Shown: piece after piece, positions 27,209-36,534 of the stretch
How positions within the stretch are numbered: position 1 is the first letter of the stretch
Layout of the letters: every line of letters begins with the position of its first letter
Translations under genes and position numbers: made by a program
Assembly: GCA_937929805.1 (NCBI GenBank)
Contig: CALFUT010000022.1
Span: 22,571-86,570 of the forward strand
Length of the DNA: 64,000 bases
Direction: 5' to 3'
Source of the DNA: an uncultured Pirellulaceae bacterium
Lineage (GTDB): Bacteria > Planctomycetota > Planctomycetia > Pirellulales > Pirellulaceae
Notes under the pieces: model-generated
Seen by the model: only the letters and a program-made list of their open reading frames with translations
Database searches by the model: none
What the model was told of the DNA's origin: nothing

Positions 27209-28573
27209 CTATTCCTGACCCTCCGCGTTTTCCCACTCGCAAATGTAGCGTGCACGGACAGTGGCCCTAGTATCCGTCCACTTCCATCCTCGTCCTCGGC
27301 GCATGGCGGCATGATGCTCAGTCTGATTTTCATTGTTCGGCTGACCTCCATCCCAATTCTTGTACGGCAAAGGTTGACCCAACGAATTGCGCCATTCTGA
27401 TTCGGTTTCCTCGTCTGATCCGTCGATCCAGATCATATCTCGCTTCGACCCGGTTGCATTTGCCAGTTTCTCGAGAAACGCCTGCTCATCTGCATCGTCC
27501 ACTCGAACCAGATGCCCACCGAGTTGTTTGCAAACACGATGAGCGACATGCCAGGTCGCTGATTCGCTTATCACCAGGTATTTGTTTTTTCGAAAAGTCA
27601 CGGCCTTCTCCGGGACGTCCACTTTCGCACGTTGCCCGCCTTCCCATTCGCAAATGAAGCGACGGCGTTTGGACGAGACATCATCATTCCATTTGCCGCC
27701 CAAATCACGGCGCATGTTTGCGTAGTGCTGAAGATTGTCACCATTGTTAGGCTGCCCCGAATCCCAATTCGCGTACGACAGGGGCTCGCCCAATGAATTG
27801 TGCCACTGTGATTCCGCTTCCTCGTCCGATGCATCAATCCAAAACGAGTCGTACTTTGAGTCAACGCTTGTCAACAGCTTCACCAAAAACGCCTGCTCAT
27901 CCGCATCACCCACACGCACCAAATGACCGCCGTGTTGCCTGCAAATTCGCACCGCATGATGCCAAGTGACGTGTTCGGGAAAGACCAGGTATTTGTTTTT
28001 CCGAAATGTCTTGGCTTTCGCGATGTTAATTTTGCTCGACCGCCCTTGAATGTTTCCGACAGGAATGTCCATGGCCCCATCGCGCCCAGATGTGTCACGT
28101 CGACGAGGAACGCGGGGCCGCTTTCTGCCCGGCTCTGGCTGTTCCTCATTCTCTGCATTGTCAGTGCCCGCTGACTTCCCCGCATCGGTCGAGTCGTCAT
28201 CGCTGCCAACCTCTTCATTTTCTTGGGCGCCTGCTTTCTCCAACAGCGATCTTGCATCAAGCAGATTCTGGACTTCCGCGTAGTCTTTGTCCTTCGTCGC
28301 GGTGCGCAGAGCAATGTCGAATTGTCCCAGCAGATCGTTTCGCAGCCGGTCTTTTTCCTTCTGCGAATCAGTCTCCAACTTTTTCAACGCCTTGCGGTAT
28401 CGAGCCACTTCCGCAATCGCCTTTTTCGAGGTCAGTTTTTCAAAGGCCGAATCCAATTCTGAATTCGATTCTCTAGCTGGAAGATTGGCCATTTGAGCTT
28501 GAGCCAACAGCGACTGGCACGAACCAAGTGCGATCAACACGACAGTGATTCTGCAAATGAGCGGACGAATCAT
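27209..28573 (-). CDS. Secreted protein with coiled coil and two C-type lectin domains
   Basis: A 454-residue secreted protein. The signal peptide is MIRPLICRITVVLIALGSCQ..., ending near AQA. A coiled-coil region follows (about 50-115), then a Glu/Arg-rich linker. Two tandem C-type-lectin-like domains lie at about 188-322 and 323-454. Both carry WIDASD/WIDGSD, a QPNN motif at the sugar- or calcium-site position, and a C-terminal FICEWE/YICEWE strand. The domains are near copies of each other, a sign of internal duplication. Lectin domains bind carbohydrate or protein, often with calcium; the ligand here is unknown. I chose the ATG at 28573 because the signal peptide starts there; the frame is open to 28717. 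Confidence 0.85.
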   Translation of the reverse strand: MIRPLICRITVVLIALGSCQSLLAQAQMANLPARESNSELDSAFEKLTSKKAIAEVARYRKALKKLETDSQKEKDRLRNDLLGQFDIALRTATKDKDYAEVQNLLDARSLLEKAGAQENEEVGSDDDSTDAGKSAGTDNAENEEQPEPGRKRPRVPRRRDTSGRDGAMDIPVGNIQGRSSKINIAKAKTFRKNKYLVFPEHVTWHHAVRICRQHGGHLVRVGDADEQAFLVKLLTSVDSKYDSFWIDASDEEAESQWHNSLGEPLSYANWDSGQPNNGDNLQHYANMRRDLGGKWNDDVSSKRRRFICEWEGGQRAKVDVPEKAVTFRKNKYLVISESATWHVAHRVCKQLGGHLVRVDDADEQAFLEKLANATGSKRDMIWIDGSDEETESEWRNSLGQPLPYKNWDGGQPNNENQTEHHAAMRRGRGWKWTDTRATVRARYICEWENAEGQE

Positions 28574-28738
28574 TCCATTTTCCTTGAAAGTAAAAAGTCG
28601 AATGCGGTTAGCGGCTGCGGCGATTGTAATCGTTTCCAAACCCAAGGTCACGTGAATTCGTATGGCTGGAGTATTTTGGTTCTCGCCAGTAACATGTTGA
28701 CCATAGCTTCCTTCCACCTACCACTCACGGAGCAACCC

Positions 28739-30400
28739 ATGTTGGGCATGCTGGATTGGGCGATTATCGCCCTGTACTTTCTAATCTTGCTGGGCATCGT
28801 TTACTGGACGTCGCGACGAAACGAGTCGACCGACGATTACTTTCTGGCGGGGCGAAACGTTGGCTGGTTCGCGATTGGAGCGTCGTTGTTCGCCTCCAAC
28901 ATCGGATCCGAGCACATCGTGGGACTCGCCGGGGCAGGGGCCAGCACCGGCATGGCGATGGCTCACTGGGAACTGCACGCTTGGGTCATGATCATGCTCG
29001 GCTGGGTCTTCGTGCCGTTCTACTACAAATCAGGCGTGTCGACGATGCCAGAATTTCTGGAGCGACGATTCGGATCAACGACTCGCTGGATTCTATCTTT
29101 GGTTTCGCTGGCGGCCTACGTGCTGACGAAAGTTTCGGTCACCGTTTATGCAGGGGCGATCGTCTTCAAGACCCTGTTGCCCGACACATTTGGCACGCCC
29201 GAGAACGCGTTTTGGATCGGCGCTTTCGCGACAGTGATCCTAACAGGTCTTTACACCGTATTCGGTGGACTGCGAGCGGTTTTGTACACCGACAGTGCTC
29301 AAGCCGTGGTGTTGTTAATTGGATCGGCCATGATCACGTGGATTGGCCTAGACAAATTGGGCGGCTGGTCCGAGCTACAGTCTTTCGCCGCCAACGATAT
29401 TGCCAAGTACGCGCTTTGGCGACCGTTGGATGACCCCGGGTTTCCGTGGTTGGGAATTCTAATGGCGTCGCCCATCATCGGCATCTGGTATTGGTGTACC
29501 GATCAATACATCGTGCAACGTACCCTTGCCGCACGGAACCTGCAAACCGCTCGGCGAGGAACAATCTGGGGCGGGTTCTTGAAGATTTGGCCGGTAATGA
29601 TTTTTCTGGTACCCGGCCTGATCGGAGCCGCGTTGCACGAGAGAGGTGTCATTCAGATTCCACTCAATGGCAGCGGCACCATCGACGGCGACCAAGTATT
29701 CGCCACCATGGTCGTTGAAATGTTACCGCTTGGATTGCGAGGCCTCGTGATCGGTGGCATGCTGGCGGCGCTAATGAGTTCGCTTTCTTCGCTGTTCAAC
29801 AGTAGCGCGTCACTTTTTACACTGGACGTTTATAAAAAGATCAAACCACAGGCTTCCGAGCAACAGTTGGTTTTTGTTGGACGCATGGCAACCCTGACCA
29901 TTGTGGTGCTGGGCATGTTGTGGATTCCGATCATGGCCAGATTGGCTGGCAACGAGGGCGTCTACAAGTACTTGCAGAGCGTGCAAGGCTATCTTGCGCC
30001 GCCGATCACCGCAGTTTTTCTGCTAGGGCTGTTTTACAAACGAACCAACAGCGCAGGAGCGATTGCTGGCCTGGTGATCGGTTTCATCTTGGGCATGGGC
30101 AAGCTGACAATCGAAACGTTTTATGGCGGCGATCAAACAGAGCCATCGGTTCTCTCATTTATCGGCAGCATCAATTTCACTTACATGTCGGGCATTTTGT
30201 TTGCGATCGTCGTGGTGTTGGTGCTGGCGGTTTCTCATCTGACATCGCCGCCCGATGAAGAACAAATTCGCGGCCTGACCTATGCGTCGATCGACCACGC
30301 GGACGTCCGCCGCAGCTGGAACACGTTCGACTTGATCGCAACACTGATTGTTTTGGGGCTGACGTTTGGGTTTTACGTGTACTTTAGCTTCTGGATTTGA
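28739..30400 (+). CDS. Sodium/solute symporter (SSS family, SGLT-like)
   Basis: Inner-membrane sodium-coupled symporter of 553 residues with about 14 helices. Family features are EYFLAGRN-like (DDYFLAGRNVGWFAIGAS), ASNIGSEHIVGLAGAGAS, and SSLSSLFNSSASLFTLDVY in the helix lining the sodium site. The mix of features fits sugar-type symporters, but the solute is not certain. I chose the ATG at 28739 with ACGGAG six bases upstream, although the frame is open back to 28493. It is divergent from the lectin gene. Confidence 0.88.
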   Translation: MLGMLDWAIIALYFLILLGIVYWTSRRNESTDDYFLAGRNVGWFAIGASLFASNIGSEHIVGLAGAGASTGMAMAHWELHAWVMIMLGWVFVPFYYKSGVSTMPEFLERRFGSTTRWILSLVSLAAYVLTKVSVTVYAGAIVFKTLLPDTFGTPENAFWIGAFATVILTGLYTVFGGLRAVLYTDSAQAVVLLIGSAMITWIGLDKLGGWSELQSFAANDIAKYALWRPLDDPGFPWLGILMASPIIGIWYWCTDQYIVQRTLAARNLQTARRGTIWGGFLKIWPVMIFLVPGLIGAALHERGVIQIPLNGSGTIDGDQVFATMVVEMLPLGLRGLVIGGMLAALMSSLSSLFNSSASLFTLDVYKKIKPQASEQQLVFVGRMATLTIVVLGMLWIPIMARLAGNEGVYKYLQSVQGYLAPPITAVFLLGLFYKRTNSAGAIAGLVIGFILGMGKLTIETFYGGDQTEPSVLSFIGSINFTYMSGILFAIVVVLVLAVSHLTSPPDEEQIRGLTYASIDHADVRRSWNTFDLIATLIVLGLTFGFYVYFSFWI

Positions 30401-30750
30401 GACACCTAGAGCCATAGGAAACACTGAACACTTGAAGACTTCTCGGCTCACGGCCGACGAATTGCACCAACATTAATTGCACCAACATTACTACGCGTGG
30501 ACCTGTCATCACACCAATAGCTACGAAGTGGCAGGCCGTAAGTTTTGATTCGATCGCCGCGCGGTCAAGGCAAAGGTTGATGAACCGATGCTTGAGCGGC
30601 TAAGATTATCAAGGCACGACCGATCGGCAGTAGCCTTCTGCCGCCGGTTGACTCGTTCAACAAAACCTTGAACACCATAAAATGGGGAACGCGCTTTCTG
30701 AAGAAGTGGGAGAGTCCTCAAAAGCCTATCCGCCCACGAAGGAAATGATC
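30401..30750. other. Intergenic stretch with a tandem 15-bp repeat
   Basis: Contains two perfect copies of ATTGCACCAACATTA (30461-30475 and 30476-30490) and a short CACTGAACAC motif at 30423-30432 related to the repeats in the suf region. I see no gene, RNA or firm promoter. Confidence 0.6.
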
Positions 30751-31038
30751 ATGCCGCTTACGATTGTCGCTCATATTACCGCTGCCGAGGGCAAGGAAGA
30801 CTTTGTCTTTACCGAACTGAAGAATCTGGTTGCGCCGACATTGGCCGAAGCAGGTTGCATTCAGTACGACCTGCATCGCGACAACGACAACCCGGCTCAT
30901 TTCATGTTCTATGAAAACTGGGAAACGCGAGAACTGTGGCAGGACCATATCAACTCGGCCCATATCGCGGCTTACGTGCAAGCGACCGAGGGAGCGGTCA
31001 CGGATAAAGCCATCTACGAAATGACTCAAGTCGATTGA
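30751..31038 (+). CDS. Antibiotic-biosynthesis-monooxygenase-like (putative quinol monooxygenase)
   Basis: A 95-residue ferredoxin-like-fold protein of the ABM family: TIVAHITAAEGKEDFVFTEL, EAGCIQYDLHRD, and FMFYENWETRELWQDHINSAH. Relatives oxidise quinols or other small aromatic molecules without a cofactor, or act as small-molecule-modifying dimers. The ATG at 30751 has GAAGGAA just upstream at good spacing, so I prefer it to earlier ATGs at 30682 or 30745. No clear operon partners. Confidence 0.88.
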   Translation: MPLTIVAHITAAEGKEDFVFTELKNLVAPTLAEAGCIQYDLHRDNDNPAHFMFYENWETRELWQDHINSAHIAAYVQATEGAVTDKAIYEMTQVD

Positions 31039-31130
31039 TGGCCGTCCAGCAAGCAACCGCTACCTCGTGACCGGGTAGAATGGCTAAATCGATCACCGTT
31101 TCGATGCGAAAGGCGACTTGGGCGATCAGA

Positions 31131-32060
31131 CTACGGCTCGAACGGCAACGGTGCCCCAGCAGTCGGCACTGCCGATGGCTCTACCTCCTGTGATGGATCT
31201 TCCGCATCTGTCGGTGCCTCTGCAGCAACTCCTTCGCCTTCGTCTTCTCTTAAGCGAATGTGAATCGCGTCTTCAATCACTTCAATGGACTCGATGCGTC
31301 GTAGCACCTTGGCGGTTTCCGGATCGTCGTAGACTTGCTTCGCAAAATTCTGTTCCTTCATCGGTTGGATAAACGCTTCGGGCAGTGGCTCGCCTTTGAC
31401 CGTTGCGTCCACCAGTTTAACAACCAAGACACCGTTCTCCATCGACACCTCAAGCTCCGCATCTGCGTTGAAGTAGCGACCTTTTCCGCCGGGAAACTCG
31501 TCTAGTGGAACGCTGACTTCACCTCGAACATTGCCGTCCTCAAGCACGACATGAACCATTCCTCGAAGCGACTCGTTTGAGTGAATCAAAGCGTTGATTT
31601 CGTCGGCCGTGAGAACCAGCTCCATGGGAGCCTCCGCGAGCTCAGCTCCCTCTTCACCTGCCAGCTCCGCATCGTCATCAGCCAGTTCGGCATCCGGCTT
31701 GCCGGGAGCGATCCGCTTTGAGAAAGACTCGATTCGCTCCTGCAAACGCTGCAGCTCTTCCTCTTCCATTTCGACGGCGGGGATGTCCGCTGGTTCGACA
31801 TCGGTGTATTTTTCAACTTGTTTTGCAAGAAACCAATATCCACCGAAGCCCAAGCCGGCCATCAGCAGCAGACTGCCGATTAGTATCCCGGCACAACCAT
31901 AGCCCCAGCACCCGCAACCCTTCTTCTCTGATTGGTGAGAATTCCCCGCCGGTGCGTACGGAGAATCTGTGCCAACGGGCAATGCCTCAAGCACGGTTGA
32001 ACTGCTTGATTCTTTGGTGAGCGATTCGCCGAACCGTTCCGTTTGAATGTCATCCGCCAT
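31131..32060 (-). CDS. Unrecognised single-pass membrane protein
   Basis: A 309-residue protein with a ~55-residue N-terminal cytoplasmic part. A Cys cluster (GCGCWGYGC, about 48-56) precedes a membrane helix at about 57-78. A long acidic helical stretch follows (about 95-145), then a mixed region with DGNVRGEVSVPLDEFPGG. It ends in an Asp/Glu/Pro/Ala-rich tail. No family name is justified; the shape suggests a cell-envelope protein. Confidence 0.7.
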   Translation of the reverse strand: MADDIQTERFGESLTKESSSSTVLEALPVGTDSPYAPAGNSHQSEKKGCGCWGYGCAGILIGSLLLMAGLGFGGYWFLAKQVEKYTDVEPADIPAVEMEEEELQRLQERIESFSKRIAPGKPDAELADDDAELAGEEGAELAEAPMELVLTADEINALIHSNESLRGMVHVVLEDGNVRGEVSVPLDEFPGGKGRYFNADAELEVSMENGVLVVKLVDATVKGEPLPEAFIQPMKEQNFAKQVYDDPETAKVLRRIESIEVIEDAIHIRLREDEGEGVAAEAPTDAEDPSQEVEPSAVPTAGAPLPFEP

Positions 32061-32270
32061 GATTGATTTCCGTTAGAGTGCTGACTCACTGAGACGCCGA
32101 TTGAAGAAACAAGAACTTAGGATCGCACAACCGTTTCGGGCGGCGCCTCGTCGTTCCGAACAATCGGCTCAATACATTTCCGTTCGTTCACTGACTGCCC
32201 AATCTTACCGAATTGGTAGCCTCTTTGGCGAGGTTATCTTTGCTAACGAACAATACTCCCGCAAGCCACT

Positions 32271-33221
32271 TCAAAAATTCGCTTTTTTAATCTTCGCCAG
32301 ATAAAAACCGTCAAATCGATCGTTGGGCAGAATGCGACGAGTGTGCTGCAGCTGGTCGCCAAATTCACTGTCGTCGAATGAAACCAAACCCGGCTGCCAA
32401 TTATCAAAAGGCATTTCAATTGGCTGCAATTGAACTTCGTCACCCGCACTATCCAACAAATGAGCCACGATGGCTTCGTTTTCCTCGGGAGCGAAACTGC
32501 ATGTGCTGTAAACCATCGTGCCGCCGGGCTTCAGGCATTTGAATGCGGACTCGATCAAACCTTTTTGCTTTCGCGATTGTTCTTTGATTTTTCGCGGGCT
32601 CCAGAACTCGTAAGACTTCGGATCGCTGGTATGAATCCGAGATTCGCCGCTGCACGGAGCGTCCAACAACACACAATCAAAGCGCTCGGGTACTTTCTGC
32701 CCGGCCTTGCGCCCGTCCATTAAATACGTCTTACTGATCGAAACGCCCAATCGCTTCATGTTGTCGGCAAGCCGATACATTCGTTTCTTGATGGGCTCGA
32801 CCACCGACAACTTGCCTTGGTTCTTCATCAACGCTGCGACATGAGAAGCTTTGCCACCAGGAGCCGCGGCCAGATCCAAATTCCACTGGGCCGGCTGCGG
32901 ATCCAACACCAACGAAGCGAAGATGCTGGACAAACCTTGAACGTAGATTTTGCCATCGGTCGCCAGTGGCGAGTGAGTCACCGCGTCTCGTTGATCGTGT
33001 TCGACGACGAACGCGTGATCGCACCAAGGAAGCGCGTCGAGGGCAAGTCCGTCGATCTGGAATTGCTCGGTAACCTCAGCCGTTTCGGCCAAAATCGTGT
33101 TCACCCGAAACGATGTTCGTTTTGGCTCTGAAAAACTAGCGGCGACCAAATCGAAGGATTCATCACCCACGATCCGCCGTAGTCGATTCAAAAAATCAGC
33201 GGGCAGGGCAGGGTGGCTCAT
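32271..33221 (-). CDS. RNA m5C methyltransferase of the NOL1/NOP2/Sun (RsmF/RsmB-like) family
   Basis: SAM-dependent cytosine-5 methyltransferase of 316 residues. Motifs are the SAM site LDLAAAPGGKASHVAALM, LLDAPCSGE with the catalytic-loop Cys, and VYSTCSFAPEENE with the nucleophile Cys. It has the N-terminal segment FRVNTI typical of the family but no NusB-like domain, so it is closer to RsmF/YebU type than full RsmB. The gene is 23 bp downstream of sufD and may be read through. Confidence 0.88.
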   Translation of the reverse strand: MSHPALPADFLNRLRRIVGDESFDLVAASFSEPKRTSFRVNTILAETAEVTEQFQIDGLALDALPWCDHAFVVEHDQRDAVTHSPLATDGKIYVQGLSSIFASLVLDPQPAQWNLDLAAAPGGKASHVAALMKNQGKLSVVEPIKKRMYRLADNMKRLGVSISKTYLMDGRKAGQKVPERFDCVLLDAPCSGESRIHTSDPKSYEFWSPRKIKEQSRKQKGLIESAFKCLKPGGTMVYSTCSFAPEENEAIVAHLLDSAGDEVQLQPIEMPFDNWQPGLVSFDDSEFGDQLQHTRRILPNDRFDGFYLAKIKKANF

Positions 33222-33244
33222 TCAGTTTTCAACGTGCTGATCTG

Positions 33245-34558
33245 TTAATCGTAATCTCGAACGCGGCGAGCAATCGCCAGTGCCAACGCTTCGCGGACAG
33301 ATTCGATCGTAATCCGGTCAAATACCTGCTGAAAGAACCCCGTCACGATTGCGCGGATGGCTTCTTTGCGAGTGTAGCCGCGACACTGAGCGTAGAAGAC
33401 TAGTTCTTCGTCGACCTTACCGCTGGTGCTACCGTGCGTGCAGCGTACATCGTCGGCTTCGATCTCCAAACCGGGAATCGAATCGGCACGGGCTTTCGTG
33501 GACAACAACAGGTTGTCGTTTCGTTGAAAACCGTCGGTTTTCTGCGCGTCGGGATCGACCTTGATCATGCCTCGCCAAACGGTGCGAGACTTATCCTGCA
33601 ACGCGGCTTTGTACAGGAAGTCGGAAACGCAATGAGCTTTCTGGTGATGCTGCAACGTGTGATAAGACAAGTGTTGCTTGTCCTCGGTGAACATCACACC
33701 ATTCACTTGCACGGTTGAACCGATACCGGCTTGAGCGACCGATTGATTCACTTTCGAAAGTCGTGACCCCAAAGCTCCAACGGTCCATTGAAGATTCGCA
33801 TCACGGCCAACTTTGGCTTTTTGGTGACTGAAGTGCCAAACTTTTTGGCCCCAGTCTTGCAAGTTCACGTATCGCAAGTTGGCTCGATCGCCGACGAATA
33901 GCTCGATGGCACCGCAGTGCATCGCGGCAGCTGTTTCGTCGCTGGACGCTTCGGCCAACACGGTCGCTTCGGCACCTTCTTCAACCACGATCAACGTGTG
34001 ACGCAGATCACTGCCACCGTCGGTCATCAGGCTGGAAATATGAACCGGCTGATCCATCGTCACGTTTCGAGGAACGTACAAGAACACGCCGTTGGTCCAC
34101 ATCGCTGCATGCAACGCCGAAAAGCGATCAAAGTTTGGATCGACCAGCTTGAACAAGTGCTTCTGAATCAAGTCGCCGTGCTCGGCCAATAGGTCACTGA
34201 TCGTGCCAAAGATCACGCCCTTGTCTTTCCACTTTTGATCAAGCTCCACCGCACCGTTGGCACGTCCGTCCAACGAGGCAACGCTTCCCGCCAAATCAAC
34301 ACCTTGATTGAAGACGGTCACTGGAAGATTCTCGTTGGGCGAATCAGCTTTCAGGGCGAATTTGTCCAGCTTGAACAAACGGATGTCGGTACGCATCCAC
34401 TCTTCTTGTCGGTTGTTGGGCCATTCGAGTTCGTTGAACTTCGCCCAAGCGGACTTACGCTGATCGGTAACCCAAGCGGGTTCCTCAAGCGTTTCAAGCA
34501 ATTGATTAAAACCTTCGTCAGTGAAGGAGAGTGATTGGCTGGAGGTAGCTGTAGTCAT
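33245..34558 (-). CDS. sufD: Fe-S cluster scaffold protein SufD
   Basis: Component of the SufBCD scaffold complex that builds iron-sulfur clusters. At 437 residues it has the usual right-handed beta-helix core (VTMDQPVHISSLMTDGG, IVVEEGAEATVLAEA) and the conserved C-terminal part LLLSTKARADSIPGLEIEA followed by DVRCTHGSTSGKVDEE. The gene is downstream of sufB with ~100 bp between that contains repeats. No cysteine desulfurase (SufS) or SufU lies in the cluster. Confidence 0.93.
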   Translation of the reverse strand: MTTATSSQSLSFTDEGFNQLLETLEEPAWVTDQRKSAWAKFNELEWPNNRQEEWMRTDIRLFKLDKFALKADSPNENLPVTVFNQGVDLAGSVASLDGRANGAVELDQKWKDKGVIFGTISDLLAEHGDLIQKHLFKLVDPNFDRFSALHAAMWTNGVFLYVPRNVTMDQPVHISSLMTDGGSDLRHTLIVVEEGAEATVLAEASSDETAAAMHCGAIELFVGDRANLRYVNLQDWGQKVWHFSHQKAKVGRDANLQWTVGALGSRLSKVNQSVAQAGIGSTVQVNGVMFTEDKQHLSYHTLQHHQKAHCVSDFLYKAALQDKSRTVWRGMIKVDPDAQKTDGFQRNDNLLLSTKARADSIPGLEIEADDVRCTHGSTSGKVDEELVFYAQCRGYTRKEAIRAIVTGFFQQVFDRITIESVREALALAIARRVRDYD

Positions 34559-34565
34559 AACGTCA

Positions 34566-34583
34566 GTTTTCAGTGTTCAGTTT
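34566..34583. repeat. 18-bp repeat GTTTTCAGTGTTCAGTTT, copy 1
   Basis: An exact match to 37377-37394, in the sufB-sufD gap. Together with the GGAATGCGGAGTGCGG repeats, it marks every gap between suf genes as repeat-bearing. Confidence 0.85.
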
Positions 34584-34611
34584 ACAGTGTGCAGTTTTAG
34601 TATGCGGCATT

Positions 34612-34655
34612 GGGCAAGTGCTTGATTCCGCACTCCCCATTCCCAATTCCGCATT
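34612..34655. repeat. Copy of the GCGGAATGGGGAGTGCGGAAT repeat family (sufB-sufD gap)
   Basis: Reads GATTCCGCACTCCCCATTCC in the forward direction, whose reverse complement resembles the repeats at 36091-36121 and 36499-36530 that bracket the four-helix-bundle gene. It ends just before the sufB stop. Confidence 0.75.
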
Positions 34656-34657
34656 GG

Positions 34658-36085
34658 CTATCCCACGCTGCCTTCCATTTGCAGTTGGATCAAGCGATTC
34701 ATCTCGACCGCGTACTCCATTGGAAGCTCTTTCACGAGCGGCTCAATGAAGCCGTTGACGATCATCGTGCTGGCCTCGGTTTCGGAGAGTCCGCGACTCA
34801 TCAAGTAAAACAATTGCTCTTCACCGATCCGGCTAACGCTGGCCTCGTGACCGACCGAAACATCTTGCTCACTGATCTCGATGTACGGATAGGTGTCGCT
34901 GCGGCTTTCTGGATCCAGAATCAAAGCATCACAAACGACGCTACATTTCGAGCCCGTGGCTCCTTTGTCGATTCGAGCCAAACCACGATAACCGGCACGG
35001 CCACCGTTCTTTGAGATCGACTTGCTGATGATTGTTCCCGTGGTGTTCGGGGCACTGTGTACCAGCTTGGCTCCCGCGTCTTGGTGTTGACCGGCACTGC
35101 TGAACGCGATCGAAAGGATCTCACCGCGAGCTCCCGGCTCCATCATGTGGACAGCGGGGTACTTCATGGTCAGTTTGCTGCCAAGATTTCCGTCGACCCA
35201 TTCCATCACCGCGTCTTGGTACGCGAATGCTCGCTTGGTGACCAAGTTGTAAATATTGTTGGCCCAGTTTTGAATCGTCGTGTAGCGGCAACGAGCGTCC
35301 TTCTTCACAATAACTTCCACCACGGCACTGTGCAGCGATTCGCTGGTGTACATCGGAGCGGTACAGCCTTCGACGTAGTGAACCTGAGCCCCTTCGTCGA
35401 CGATGATCAGCGTTCGCTCGAACTGACCCATGTTTTCTTCGTTGATGCGGAAGTACGCCTGCAGTGGGTAATCAATCTTCACGCCCGGAGGAATGTAGAT
35501 AAACGATCCACCCGACCAAACGGCGCTGTTAAGAGCCGCGAACTTGTTGTCGGCGGATGGGATGATCTTGCCAAAGTACTCACGCAGCAATTCAGGATGC
35601 TCGCGAACGGCCGTATCCGTATCCGTGAAGATCACGCCTTTGTCGGCCAGCTCTTTTTGAAGCGAGCCGTAGATCACTTCCGATTCAAACTGAGCCTTCA
35701 CACCGGCAAGGTACTTTCGTTCGGCTTCGGGAATGCCGAGCTTTTCGAAGGTGTCTTTGATCTCCTCCGGAACGTCGTCCCAGCTTTTACCTTGCTCGTT
35801 GGTCGGTTTCAGGTAATAGAAAATATCCTGAAAGTCCAAGTCGATATCGCCGCCCCACTCGGGCATCGGCTTGCTGTTGAAAATCTCCAACGCTTCCAGA
35901 CGGAACTGCCGCATCCAATCGGGCTCGTCCTTGATGTCCGAAATCTGGTTCACGATTTCCGCATCGATTCCCTTCCGAGCCTTGAAGACGGCGGTCGTCT
36001 TGGTCTTGAAATCGTACTTATTGATATCCGTCGCGCGCAGTTGCTCGTCTTCGGATAGTTCGGTGGAGGTGATATCGGTTGCCAT
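34658..36085 (-). CDS. sufB: Fe-S cluster scaffold protein SufB
   Basis: Main scaffold of the SufBCD complex, 475 residues, typical length. Landmarks are [59 protein letters not shown], and the region around the conserved Cys in [15 protein letters not shown]. It is the second Suf component, after sufC, with the four-helix-bundle gene between them. Confidence 0.96.
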   Translation of the reverse strand: MATDITSTELSEDEQLRATDINKYDFKTKTTAVFKARKGIDAEIVNQISDIKDEPDWMRQFRLEALEIFNSKPMPEWGGDIDLDFQDIFYYLKPTNEQGKSWDDVPEEIKDTFEKLGIPEAERKYLAGVKAQFESEVIYGSLQKELADKGVIFTDTDTAVREHPELLREYFGKIIPSADNKFAALNSAVWSGGSFIYIPPGVKIDYPLQAYFRINEENMGQFERTLIIVDEGAQVHYVEGCTAPMYTSESLHSAVVEVIVKKDARCRYTTIQNWANNIYNLVTKRAFAYQDAVMEWVDGNLGSKLTMKYPAVHMMEPGARGEILSIAFSSAGQHQDAGAKLVHSAPNTTGTIISKSISKNGGRAGYRGLARIDKGATGSKCSVVCDALILDPESRSDTYPYIEISEQDVSVGHEASVSRIGEEQLFYLMSRGLSETEASTMIVNGFIEPLVKELPMEYAVEMNRLIQLQMEGSVG

Positions 36086-36090
36086 CTTTC

Positions 36091-36121
36091 AATGCGGAAT
36101 GCGGAGTGCGGAGTGCGGAAT
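36091..36121. repeat. Left flank repeat of the four-helix-bundle gene
   Basis: AATGCGGAATGCGGAGTGCG then GAGTGCGGAA, in the gap between the four-helix-bundle gene and sufB. It is an imperfect inverse of 36499-36530. Confidence 0.8.
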
Positions 36122-36135
36122 TTCAGTTCCAACAC

Positions 36136-36501
36136 CTATGCTTTCTCGTTCTTCCGTCCTTTCTTTGAAGTAGTGATACTCGAAACCGTAATTCGCAAAA
36201 GCTGATCCGTTTCCGAGAGCAGTTCATTCATCTGTTCGTTCTTAACAATCCCTGACTCTACGAGTAGTTCGAGCCAAAGCTGCGTTTCATCTAATTCTTG
36301 CTCGACGATCCCCATTTTCGAGCGAAACTCAGCGGGCGACCTCGCTCGACATGCTTCGCGGTAGTTTGCTGCGACGCTGGTTCCAGATCGCAGCACCTGT
36401 TTACCCAACACTTGGGCCTCAGGTCGATTCTTGGGAAGTGAGGCGTACATTTTCACAATTCTAAGAGCAAACGATTTCGTTCGATCTCTCAAATCGTTCA
36501 T
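36136..36501 (-). CDS. Four-helix-bundle protein (23S rRNA intervening-sequence protein family)
   Basis: A 121-residue protein of the S23/IVP-like family, related to Avd proteins of diversity-generating retroelements. Motifs are LRDRTKSFALRIVKMYASLP, VLRSGTSVAANYREACRA, and EQELDETQLWLELL. Members are found inside 23S rRNA or scattered beside genes; their function is not settled. Here it interrupts the suf operon between sufC and sufB. It is flanked by inverse copies of a GGAATGCGGAGTGCGG repeat, so it may have arrived as a small mobile cassette. The start at 36501 (MNDLRDRT) is preferred over one seven codons earlier. Confidence 0.85.
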   Translation of the reverse strand: MNDLRDRTKSFALRIVKMYASLPKNRPEAQVLGKQVLRSGTSVAANYREACRARSPAEFRSKMGIVEQELDETQLWLELLVESGIVKNEQMNELLSETDQLLRITVSSITTSKKGRKNEKA

Positions 36502-36530
36502 TCCGCACTCCACATTCCCCAATCCCCATT
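36499..36530. repeat. Right flank repeat of the four-helix-bundle gene
   Basis: CATTCCGCACTCCACATTCC followed by CCAATCCCCATT; its reverse complement resembles 36091-36121. It covers the start of the four-helix-bundle gene and extends almost to the sufC stop codon at 36535. Confidence 0.78.
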
Positions 36531-36534
36531 TTGA

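Noticed and set aside
28493..28738. N-terminal extension of the symporter
   Set aside because: It overlaps the divergent lectin gene; the ATG at 28739 has a good ribosome site and family-like start.
35057..36058. Forward open frame opposite sufB
   Set aside because: Antisense shadow of sufB with no motif.
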